Notes under the pieces: model-generated
The model's input: the letters and a program-made list of their open reading frames with translations, nothing else
The model's database searches: none
Told to the model about the DNA's origin: nothing
Part shown: in pieces, positions 55,718-64,000 of the stretch
Numbering within the stretch: position 1 is the first letter of the stretch
Layout of the letters: each line of letters begins with the position of its first letter
Position numbers and translations under genes: made by a program
Origin: Rebecca billardiae RCC1528
Taxonomy: Eukaryota > Haptophyta
DNA length: 64,000 nt
Assembly (NCBI GenBank): GCA_965240325.2
Contig: OZ251222.1
Location: forward strand, 4,092,001-4,156,000
Reading direction: 5' to 3'

Positions 55718-56878
55718 CTACATGTATCCTCCGCCCCCACCAAAGGCATCGCCGAAGCCGTCGGTGCGCATGGCCTCGTCCTCGACACCCTTCGCCACCT
55801 CGCGTTGCAGCTGGTTCACCTTCTCGCGCAGCACGTCGACGGCGATCTTGACGATCAGCTGCGGCGGCATGACGCCGGTCGTCTCGACGCAGAAGATGAA
55901 GCGGTTGGGCCGATCGCGGATGCGGACGAGGTCCGGTGCGGTCTGGTCCTTCTCGCGGTGGTAGTCGTTCCACACCTCCGCGAAATACGCCATCCTGCGC
56001 CGCGGCGCGCGGCCGTGCGGGCGCGGCGCGCGGTCAGCGGCGCGCGCGCGCGCCTGGCGCGGCGCGCGGCGCGGCGCGGCTGCGCACTTGTCGAAGAAGT
56101 TTGTGTCGCGCGCCTTCTCCTCGTCCACCGCCTGCGTGTCCACCTCGATCGTGCGCGCGAGCTCGTTGTAGGAGAAGACCTTGCTCGGGCAGTTGCCCGG
56201 CGGCTCGTCGGTGGGCGTATTGACGAACTCGTGCACCTTGTCCACGGGCAGCGCGGCGAGCGCCTCGTCGTTCAGCTCGATCTCGCCGTCCTGCTGCATC
56301 GCCACGGTCGCAGTCGGGTTCCACTTGGCGTGCTCCTTGCCAATGCCCTTGCGCGCGATCGCCTCGATCTTGAGGGCCTGCCCGGTGGCGAGCTTGGCGA
56401 TGACGATCCCGCCGCCGGCTGCCCCACTGAAGTCGTCGTCGACGCCCTCGGCGTCGACGGGCTTCACGCTCTCTACCTCCGTGCGCAGATCTCTCGACGT
56501 CACGTTGCGCCGATAGTCCTCTTGCGAGCGCACGTCCAGCGTGAACCTGACGGAGCAGTTGGGGCACATCTCCATGCACGAGCAGTCGCGAGAGTAGTTG
56601 TACTGCGTGGCCGACTCGCTGCGCAGCGGGATCATCCCGAGCCGGTGCGCGATGTACTCGTCGTGCAGCACGGATGTGTTCTCCTGCACCTCGACCAGGT
56701 CGATCGCGAGCGTCGGCACCTCTGCGATCATCACGCGTCGCAACGAGTTGGCGACCGAGATGTCGACATCTGTCATCATGAAGGTGATCGACTCGTCCGT
56801 CAGGTGGAGCACCTCGACGCCGGGCTCCGTGCCCGGCGCGGCGCGGTACGGCATCGGCGGCGGGTGGTGCGGCGCCAT
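55718..56878 (-). CDS. RPB3: DNA-directed RNA polymerase II subunit RPB3
   Basis: Exons 56878-56088 and 55994-55718; 355 residues, slightly longer than the yeast and human subunits. RPB3 pairs with RPB11 to nucleate Pol II assembly, like the bacterial alpha dimer. Signatures: ANSLRRVMIAEVPTLAIDLV, HDEYIAHRLGMIPLRSES, and the Cys-rich zinc-binding loop CSCMEMCPNCSVRF. The alpha-like C-terminal dimer helix lies in exon 2 (QLIVKIAVDVLREKVNQLQR). The 93-bp intron starts GTGCGC and ends GCGCAG. It is a multiple of three with no stop, so reading through it adds an Arg/Ala stretch after NFFDK; splicing gives FFDKMAYFAEVWND. Start: ATG 56878 (MAPHHPPPMPYR), with Met9 as an alternative. Shared promoter with ESF1. 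Confidence 0.95.
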   Translation of the reverse strand: MAPHHPPPMPYRAAPGTEPGVEVLHLTDESITFMMTDVDISVANSLRRVMIAEVPTLAIDLVEVQENTSVLHDEYIAHRLGMIPLRSESATQYNYSRDCSCMEMCPNCSVRFTLDVRSQEDYRRNVTSRDLRTEVESVKPVDAEGVDDDFSGAAGGGIVIAKLATGQALKIEAIARKGIGKEHAKWNPTATVAMQQDGEIELNDEALAALPVDKVHEFVNTPTDEPPGNCPSKVFSYNELARTIEVDTQAVDEEKARDTNFFDKCAAAPRRAPRQARARAADRAPRPHGRAPRRRMAYFAEVWNDYHREKDQTAPDLVRIRDRPNRFIFCVETTGVMPPQLIVKIAVDVLREKVNQLQREVAKGVEDEAMRTDGFGDAFGGGGGYM

Positions 56879-57059
56879 CGTGCACGAGCGAGAGCGCGAA
56901 AGCGCCGCCCTCGTGCACGCTGCCGCACCGGCAGGCGGGCCTTGGTCAGTGCGTCCGGGCAGGTGCAAGGTTGGAGCTTCGTCCGGTGCTGTGGCCAGGC
57001 GATCACGTCCACGCGCATCGTGCCCAGGGCCGGGGCCGCGCTGAGCGCGCGTGACCACC
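56879..57059. promoter_or_regulatory. Shared RPB3/ESF1 promoter region with a 10-bp inverted repeat
   Basis: 181 bp between divergent starts. CGTGCACGAG at 56879-56888 is repeated in inverse at 56910-56919, right against the RPB3 start codon, where RNA could fold. No TATA box. Confidence 0.45.
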
Positions 57060-58675
57060 ATGAACGCGAAGAAGCGATCGGGCGGCGACCGCGACAAGGC
57101 GGTCGTGCGCGATGAGCGCTTCGCACGCCTGCACACGGACCCTCGCTTCGTGCGCTTCCCCAAGCAGAAGAACAAGGTCAAGGTGGACGAGCGCTTCAAG
57201 GCGATGTTTGAGGACGACGACTTCAAGTCGCGCACGCGCGTGGACAAGTACGGGCGCAAGCTGCAGCCAAAGTCGGACGACGAGCTCATCCGCAAGTTCT
57301 ACGACCTTGAGGACGACGAGGACGACGAGGACGACGAGCCCGCCCACGCGCGCGCAGCCGACGAGGCCGAGGTTGAGGGCGAGGAGTCGGCCGAGGACGA
57401 CGAGCTCGACGACGACGAGGCGCTGCTCGCGCTGCACGAGGGCGACGACGAGGACCCGGCGGCGAAGCCGCGCGAGGCCAAGCGCAAGCCGAAGCGCGTC
57501 GTCGACCGCTCGCGCGGCATCGGCGTCTCCGACTCGTCCTCCTCCGAGTCGGAGGACGACGGGCCGCTGCCGCAGGACGAGGCGGTCGAGCAGGACGGCG
57601 CGCTTGTGCGCTGGCTCGACGCGAGCGCGGAGCCGGGGCTCGAGCTGGAGGAGGCGACGTCGCGGCTGGCTGTGCTCAACTGCGACTGGGACCACGTGAG
57701 CGCCGCCGACATCTTCGTCCTGCTCTCCTCCTTCGTCCCCTCGGGCGGGCGGCTGCGCCGCGTGACCGTCTACCCGTCCGCGTTTGGGCGCGAGCGCATG
57801 GCGCGCGAGGCCGTGAGCGGGCCGGAGCTGCGCGCGCGCGCGGAGGCGGCCTCGGCCGCGCGGGCGAGCGGCGACGGTGGGCCTGCCGCCGACGAGGACG
57901 ACGACGCCGACGGCGGCGTCGACGAGCAGCGCCTCCGCGAGTACGAGCTGAGCAGGCTGCGGTACTTCTACGCGATCGCCGAGCTGGACGACGCGGAGAC
58001 GGCGGCTGCCGTGTACGAACAGTGCCAGGGCGCGCAGTTCGAGGCGAGCTCGATGGTGATCGAGTGCCAGTACGTGCCGGACGAGACGAGCTTCGAGGGC
58101 GACGAGGTCCGCGACGCGGCGACCGAGATCCCACCCAACTACGCCGCGCCCACCTTCGCCACCAAGGCGCTGCAGCAGTCGCGCGTCGAGCTGACTTGGG
58201 ACGCGGAGGACGCGCGGCGCAAGAAGGTGATGCAGCGCGACTTCAGCAAGGCCAAGGACGCGCTGCGCGAGGACGACTTCAAGGCGTACCTCGCGTCGTC
58301 GTCCTCGGAGGAGGAGGAGGAGGAGGAGGACGAAGTGGACGAGGAGGACGGCGCCGCGCCGCGCAAGCGCAACGCCGCCGCTCGGCGCTCCGCACTGGCC
58401 GGCGCGCTCGGCGCCGCGCGCGAGAGCGCAGCGGCCGGAGACGAGCGCGCGCGCTCGCGCTCGCACGCGGCTGGCGGCGAGATGGAGATCTCGTTCGTGC
58501 CGCAGCAGGAGGATGCGCAGGCGCGGGGAGGCGGCGCGCGCGCGGACGAGACGGTGTGGGAGGCGCGCCAGCGCGTGCGGCGCGAGAAGCGCCTGCTCGC
58601 CAGGGCGCAGCGGAAGCGTGGCGCGACAGCGCCGACAGCGGACGACAACGCTGCCGGCGCGGCCGCCGGCTCTGA

Positions 58676-58709
<34 letters not shown>

Positions 58710-59034
58710 TTCGGACATTACGACGTGGCCGCGCCGGCGCGTGGACGGCGGCGGTCCGGGCGCGGGGGCAGCGAGAACGAGAGCGACGAGCCCGACGACG
58801 ACGACGGCGAGTCCTTCTTCCTCGGCGGCGGTGGCGGCAGCGGCGGCCGCAAGGCGGCCCGCGCGCGCGGCCTGGAGCCAGCCGAGCCGGGCGACTTGGC
58901 CGCCAAGGCCGCGCGCCGCGCGGCCAAGAAGCGCAAGCGCGGCGCGCGCGCGGACGGCGACGACGCGGCGGGCGCGCAGCCGAGCGCAAGCGACGCGAAG
59001 AAGCGCGCCGAGCTCGAGCTGCTCACGATGGGCG

Positions 59035-59071
<37 letters not shown>

Positions 59072-59675
59072 GTTCTGGGGCGGCGACGAGGAGGCGGAGC
59101 GACACTACGACCTGGGCGCGCTGCTCAAGCACGCGGCCGCGTCGGGGCGCAAGGGCAAGAAGCGGGGCAAGCGCGGCGCGCGGGGCGAGGAGGAGATGCC
59201 GCCGGCGGACGGGGACCCGTTCCGGATGGACATGGCCGACCCGCGCTTTGCCGCCCTGCGCGAGTCTGCGGACTTCGCCATCGACCCGACCGATGCGCAG
59301 TACAAGCGCACGCTGGGTACGCGCGCGGGGCGAGCGCGTGCGCGCGCCGCTCCCGGTGGCGAAGCCTGCGCGGTGTGCCGCGCAACGCACTGTCAAGAGC
59401 GCTCACAGCGCTCCTCGCGCCCCATCGCGCCCACTGCCCGCGGCGCGCACGCAGGCATGGAGCAGCTGCGGCGCAAGCTCTCGCGCGACGTCGTAGCCAG
59501 CAGGGTCGGCGCCGCCCGACGAGACGACGGGCGGGGCTCGCGCGGGGATCATGCCGAGGCTGGCACCGGCGGCGATGCAAGTGCCGCGCACGCGACGAGC
59601 TCGCTCCGCACGCTTGCCCAATCCGTCAAGAAAAAGGCGCACGCGCGCGGGAAGAGGAGCGCGACGCAGGCTTAG
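57060..59675 (+). CDS. ESF1: Pre-rRNA-processing protein ESF1
   Basis: Exons 57060-59316 and 59455-59675; 825 residues. ESF1 is a nucleolar factor for 18S rRNA production in early 40S assembly. Visible: N-terminal RFARLHTDPRFVRFPKQKNK and the VDERFKAMFEDDDFKSRTRV block; acidic tracts; the central ESF1 region (LNCDWDHVSAADIFVLLSSF; RLRYFYAIAELDDAETAAAV; ATEIPPNYAAPTFATKALQQ; VELTWDAEDARRKKVMQRDF); and the C-terminal NUC153 motif MADPRFAALRESADFAIDPT with TDAQYKRT, continued in exon 2 as LGMEQLRRKLSRD. The intron (138 bp) starts GTACGC and ends CGCAG. It is a multiple of three with no stop. The long Asp/Glu and Gly runs (58675-58720; 59029-59080) are typical of nucleolar proteins. An upstream in-frame GTG is not used here. 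Confidence 0.95.
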
Positions 59676-59961
59676 ATCGAGCGCACTATTTGCTGAGCTG
59701 TGACAGTGCGCAGAGTCATATTATTAATAATTATTATCAACGGTGCCTGCGCACGGTGTCCGTCCGGACTCGGCGGACTCCGGAGTCGTCACAATCAGGC
59801 GGCAAACTGTGCTGCTGTTACTTATATATAGCAGGAGTGTGTATATATATATAGCAGCGCAGTGCAGTCATTGATCATTGTCGTCGACGACCGTTAGTAT
59901 TATCACTCCGCCTCAGTAGGCGCCTCAGGTCCCCCGGGACTCACTGAGTCAGTCACTGGAG

Positions 59962-60912
59962 TCAGGCGTCTATGGCCGCGCGACTCCCGAAACGCCAAGC
60001 GGGCCCGCCGGGGCGCTTCCGATCAGGACGGCTCTCAGCCCAGTTGTCCCCGCCACCCTTCCCACCGCCAGTTTGAGGCGCGCTCTTCCCACCACCACTG
60101 AAGCCACCAGCCCCCCGGCGGTGTCTGCTGCCGCCAGTGTACCGCTCCTTGCTCAGTGTGATCGTCCTGTTGACCTGCCCCGGGGTGAGCCTGAGTCCAA
60201 AGTGGCTCGCAATGCGTCTGACGAGGGGGTCGGGCCTCAGGAACAGGTCCGGCGTGTGCACCACGAGAATCCGCCCTGGGGATTCGCGTCCAACCATTTC
60301 GGCGAATGCCAGCCAGCGCTCCGAAAACCTCTGCAGGGCTGCGAGCTTGTCCAGCGCCGCCTCCTCCAGGTCCTGCTTCGGCCGCGGGTACGTCTCGAAC
60401 TTGTGAATGAGCGGAGCGTGACGCGTGTACGCCGCGGCAGCATCAAGCGCGTTACGGAGCAGCAACACGACTCGGGCGCCCCGATCCTCGCGCAAAGCGG
60501 CCCCCAGCACAGCGATGTTGCTCGGCGTAGGCGTGAGGTGTTGCTTGTAGATGGTGTCCCTGCTTTTCACCAGCCCAGCGAGCCGCTCCATATTCCAGGA
60601 GCACGTGTCCGTGTGCGGCAGCGATAAGTATATGAAGTCTTCAGCCGACTTAGCGGCAGCACGCCCATGCACGAAGCTCGCCCTCAGCTTGTCCTGCAGC
60701 CACTCGCACGGGTACAGCTGCGTGCTGTTTGTGCGTGTCGCCGCCCCCAGGGTGGTCATCAGCGCAGTGGATCCTGATTTGGGCATAGCCACGATCAGGT
60801 ACGCATGCACAGTCCACCCATCACTCGCCGCTGCCGCCACGATCAGCGCCATGAGGCCGGGACACCATCGCACCCTTGGTCGCGCGCGCGTGGGCGGGGG
60901 AGCCGTCGACAT
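59962..60912 (-). CDS. Sulfotransferase domain protein, type II membrane
   Basis: 316 residues. A basic N terminus precedes a hydrophobic anchor (CPGLMALIVAAAASDGW, about 17-33). The PAPS loop VAMPKSGSTALMTTLG at about 42-57 is canonical (Pro-Lys-Ser-Gly-Ser-Thr). The 3'-phosphate strand and helix are RVVLLLRNALDAAAAYTRHA (about 147-166). SPGRILVVHTPDLFLRPDPL and VRRIASHFGL match the C-terminal part of the fold. The last 60 residues are Gly/Arg/Lys-rich (GGGKSAPQTGGGKGGG) and unlike the family, perhaps a disordered tail. The Golgi location is inferred from the anchor. Acceptor unknown. It starts 193 bp from the divergent F-box/RCC1 gene. No intron. Confidence 0.85.
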   Translation of the reverse strand: MSTAPPPTRARPRVRWCPGLMALIVAAAASDGWTVHAYLIVAMPKSGSTALMTTLGAATRTNSTQLYPCEWLQDKLRASFVHGRAAAKSAEDFIYLSLPHTDTCSWNMERLAGLVKSRDTIYKQHLTPTPSNIAVLGAALREDRGARVVLLLRNALDAAAAYTRHAPLIHKFETYPRPKQDLEEAALDKLAALQRFSERWLAFAEMVGRESPGRILVVHTPDLFLRPDPLVRRIASHFGLRLTPGQVNRTITLSKERYTGGSRHRRGAGGFSGGGKSAPQTGGGKGGGDNWAESRPDRKRPGGPAWRFGSRAAIDA

Positions 60913-61105
60913 CCTGATTCCTGATCCTCTCCCAACCGGATTGCATGGTGATTTGACGAGATTTGAGATTTCCGCCCGTTGATTTCGTCATCGGTCGTCA
61001 CTCGTCAGTGTCCGGCGCGCACGGGTGGTGCGCACGCGCGGCTGGAGCGCACTCCACAGCAGCTTCAAGCTGCAGCTGCTCCACGCGTCCGCCTCTCCGG
61101 GCGAC
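60913..61105. promoter_or_regulatory. Shared promoter region between a sulfotransferase gene and an F-box/RCC1 gene
   Basis: 193 bp between divergent starts. Several CGTCA/TGACG words (about 60955-61010) occur close together, the core of bZIP-type sites. Inferred; no TATA box. Confidence 0.4.
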
Positions 61106-63071
61106 ATGCGCGCGGATGGGGCTGAGCCGCAGGAGCAGGCGCCCGCCGTGGAAGAGGCTTTCCCCGGTCTCGGTGCGCTCTCGGACGAGCCGCACCTGCT
61201 TGCGACGGTGTTCACGCACCTGCCGTTCAACCTGATTGGCGCGGTGTCGCTCGTCTGCCGCACGTGGGCCGAGGTCGCAGCCGATCCGCACTGGAAGCCC
61301 GACGTGGTGCTGTTCGCGTGGGGGCATCACACGTGCACGGGCCTCGACGACGACTGCGGTCGGCCGACGCTGCTCGAGTTCTCGCTCCGCCAGCCGATCC
61401 AGCAGATCGCCTGCTCGCACGCCGCCACGCTGGCGCTCACAGTCGGGGGCGAGGTGTTCCACTGGGGCACCGACTGCCGCATGGAGGTGGGCTGGACGCC
61501 CGAGCCGCGGCGAGTCGAGCCGCTGCGCGACATCGCGTCCGTCGCATGCAGCGTGCCGGGCTACCACCACGGCCGATCGTCGCAGGTCGAGGCCTATCAC
61601 TGCGCCGCGGTTGGGCGCGATGGCTCGCTGTTCACATGGGGGTACGCGGCGCGCGGCCAGCTGTGCGTCGAGCCCAAGTGCAGCGACGGCGAGCTGCTCT
61701 CGCAGGAGGACGCTGACTTTGTCGGCCTCCAAGTGCGCGAGTATGGGTGCGTGGGCTGGGTGCACCACCCCATGCGCGTGCGCCGCTTCGGCCCGCCCAC
61801 CGAGCGGACGGCCGCGCACGTGCTCTCGCGAGGCCGCGCCGTCGAGCGCGTGCGACACGCCTGCTGCGGCCTCACGTGGACTGCGCTCTGCATCGAGCGC
61901 GAGGAGGTGGTGGCAGAGGCAGAGGGCGACGAGGAGTCAGACGAGGCACGCGCGGAGGGCGGCAACGCCGCGTGCTCTGCGCTCCTCACCGAGATCGCCC
62001 TTGTCGAGCGCGCCGCGCCTGGCGCTGACAGCGGCGGCGGCGGCGGCCACAGTGACGACGGCGGCGATGAGAGGTCGGGCCCCAAGCCGGGCGGCGTGGA
62101 CGTCGGCGCTTCGCTGCATTACCACGGCGGCGCGGCCGCGCCGCTCATGCTCGTCAAATCGAACCGGCCGTCCGCCCTGCGAGCGGCCCTCGAGAAGCTG
62201 CCGCCGGGCTCCCAGGTGCTCGCGCCCGACGGCCGCGCCGTGCAGCTGCGTGCGGGCGTTCTGATCGCGCGCGTCACGGCGGTCGAGGTGTGCGGCCACT
62301 TCTGCCGAGAGCGGCCGCACATGCTGGCGGAGGAGCCCGAGCTGCGCGGTGTGCCACTGCGCGCGCTCGTCGCTGGCGGCTTCCATTGCTGCGCGCTCAC
62401 GTGCGCCGGCCAGTTGTACACCTTCGGCGACACGGTGTGCGCGCGTCCATGCGTGGCGGGCCGAGGCGGCACGTCCGTGCCGGGCACCGTGCCCGCTCGC
62501 GCGCGCTCATCCGTCCCTCGCCCTCCGCGCGCGCTGCGCGCCGTTTCGTGCCGCGCCGCAGGTCGGCCGGGACCTCTCGAACGGGAACCTCCTCGGGCTG
62601 GGCGCCGAGCCCATCCTGCTCGGCTGCCCGCCCCGGCGCGTGGGCTTCCTGGGCGAGGTGCGCGAGGTGAGCGCCTCCACGTACATGTCGGTTGCGATCA
62701 GCGAGGGCGGCGGCGTGTTCACGTGGGGCGACTCGGACGGCGGCGCGCTCGGGCACAGCCAGCGCGAGTGCGACGTGCCGACGATGGTGAGCGCGCTCGC
62801 GGGGCTCGACGCGGCGTACGCTGCCGCGTCGTACACCAACGGCGGCATCGTCACCGCCGAGGGGCGCGCCTTCATGTGGGGCGGCACTGACTGGGAGTAC
62901 GGCATCACGCGCGACTCGGCAGTTGGCGCGCACGATGGGCCGCGCGAGCTGCGCTGGGGCGGCGTGCCCGCGTGCTACAAGTGCTCCTCGATGGCGCTCG
63001 CGCACCGCCACGGCTACCTGCTCTTCCGCAAACAGCGGGTGCACACATCTAGCAGTTCGCCTGCGCCATGA
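61106..63071 (+). CDS. F-box and RCC1-repeat protein (two exons)
   Basis: Exons 61106-62434 and 62562-63071; 612 residues. Start ATG 61106 (a GTG-started form is longer). The F-box is at about 25-70: LLATVFTHLPFNLIGAVSLV followed by CRTWAEVAADPHWKP. RCC1-type blades follow: DVVLFAWGHHTCTGLDDD, EVFHWGTDCRMEVGW, SLFTWGYAARGQL, QLYTFGD, GRDLSNGNLLGLGAE, GVFTWGDSDGGALGHSQREC and RAFMWGGTDWEYG. A Gly/Asp-rich insert interrupts the propeller at about 290-350. The 127-bp intron starts GTGTGC and ends CGCAG; splicing joins YTFGDT to VGRDLSNGN, a natural RCC1 loop. The role is probably a substrate receptor of an SCF ubiquitin ligase, with RCC1 as the binding face. Substrate unknown. Confidence 0.88.
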
Positions 63072-64000
63072 TGGATTGACGATGACGGCCGCCGGATCGT
63101 CATCGCGCGGCAGCGGTGAGCGCGGATGCTGAGTGGTGACTCCGACTCGCGTCGAGTCCGACGTCCGAGTGGCGAGTTACCGACTCCGTCTCCGTCGTCC
63201 GCAGCATGCTGATGGGTGTCGTCCGATGGGCCGGTGACAGTTGGCGGGCGTCAATCTCGCGCCTGCTTGAGCTGGTGTGCTAACTACTACCTTATCCATA
63301 GTATCTCTTTGTTGGCCGCGGGGAAGATACGCTAGCGTATCTTCGATGGCGCCCCGGCGCGCGTGAGCTCTGACGGCGCGTAGGAGGCGCGCGCGAGGGC
63401 GGCCGCGGGCGCGATTGATGCCTGGGACCTCAACGACAACTCACATGACGAGACATTCTCTTCTGATGCCGATGACGGCCCTCCAGAGGCGACCGCGCTC
63501 GACGACGGTCGTGATTTGGACGACTGCGGCGCTGCGCGGCGTGAGGCGGAGGAAAGCGGCGCGGCGCAGGGCTTCGAGTGGGCTGTGGCGATGGAGCAAC
63601 TTATCATCGTCAACGCCATCGCCCCGAGTGCCACCGCGCTGCCGCACGCCACGCCAGTTGCGCCAGTGCAAGCTACGCGCGGCCGCTGCGGCACGAGCCG
63701 GGGGCGTGGCCAGCAGCGCGGTGGCCGCGGTGCCTGAGCAGGGCGTTGCAGGTGCGACCAGCGCGCCGCTGCCACCGCGCGCTCGTCAACAGTTGATGGA
63801 GTCGCGAATGCCGTACGTCCCGCCGACTAGCCCGCCCTGTGTGCTGTCGCCGTGACCCCTCAATGCTGTTGGTCGTCCGACGACGAGCTGCCGAGCGCGT
63901 CGCTGAGCGTGTCGCTCAAAACGTCAGTCGTGGAGCTCTCTGACGTGCGCGGCGCTTGCTGCCCATTAAGTCAATCATGTTGGGCACCTCCTGGGGCACC
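63072..64000. other. Right-edge region without a firm gene
   Basis: 63072-63380 shows no coding. An open frame without a start at 63384-63737 (plus) encodes an acidic Asn/Asp-rich segment (IDAWDLNDNSHDETFSSDAD) and then a Gly/Arg-rich end (GRCGTSRGRGQQRGGRGA). It could be an exon of a gene or a fragment; confidence is low. The last 200 bases have no clear frame. Confidence 0.35.

Noticed and set aside
57003-59396. A 797-codon open frame on the minus strand opposite ESF1
   Set aside because: ESF1 is clear on the plus strand. The opposing frame is low-complexity (Val and Leu runs opposite Asp/Glu tracts) and has no domain.

Overview
The window is nuclear DNA of a photosynthetic eukaryotic microalga with a complex, red-type plastid; a haptophyte is the best guess. 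The evidence is high GC in the genes; short, extremely GC-rich spliceosomal introns; a chlorophyll-pathway enzyme (Mg-protoporphyrin IX methyltransferase) whose leader has an Ala-Phe-Ala-Pro site like those of plastid proteins imported through the ER; and housekeeping genes typical of eukaryotes (RPB3, PRP22/DHX8, ESF1, TRM13, a KxDL subunit, a TBC Rab-GAP). The species cannot be fixed from the sequence alone.

Layout. 1-7 kb: end of a membrane-protein gene, a gene-free stretch with a small inverted-repeat element, a sulfotransferase-like gene head-to-head with an unknown gene, the chlM-type gene, a pure (AC)n-(TA)n tract and a second sulfotransferase head-to-head with TRM13. 8.05-8.17 kb: a perfect 38-bp inverted repeat. 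8.26-17.59 kb: a mobile-element complex. Two identical 790-bp units in direct orientation flank a 7.7-kb insert that carries a DDE transposase gene and exactly 14 copies of a 417-bp satellite arranged as a four-unit higher-order repeat. All junctions fall on TA dinucleotides. 17.6-20.1 kb has no gene but holds AT-rich repeats. 20-27 kb: a large unknown gene overlapping a membrane-protein gene, a two-exon sulfotransferase, an LYR-motif gene and a small coiled-coil gene. 27.5-33 kb: PRP22/DHX8 head-to-head with a WD40 gene. 33-36 kb: a broken gene and microsatellites. 36-46.5 kb: a KxDL subunit, a three-exon GAF protein, a secreted ATP-grasp protein and a TPR protein. 46.8-55 kb: a membrane-anchored mutarotase-like protein, a TBC Rab-GAP head-to-head with a sialyltransferase (GT29) gene, and an ankyrin-repeat gene. 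55.7-63 kb: RPB3 head-to-head with ESF1, then a fourth sulfotransferase head-to-head with an F-box/RCC1 gene.

Genes tend to alternate in strand, with head-to-head start codons usually only 114-222 bp apart, which implies shared promoters. Four sulfotransferase-like genes and a sialyltransferase-like gene suggest sulfated and possibly acidic surface glycans. RPB3, PRP22, ESF1 and TRM13 cover transcription, splicing, rRNA and tRNA maturation. Eleven introns can be placed exactly and a twelfth with fair confidence. Nearly all begin GTGCGC or GTACG and end in CAG.
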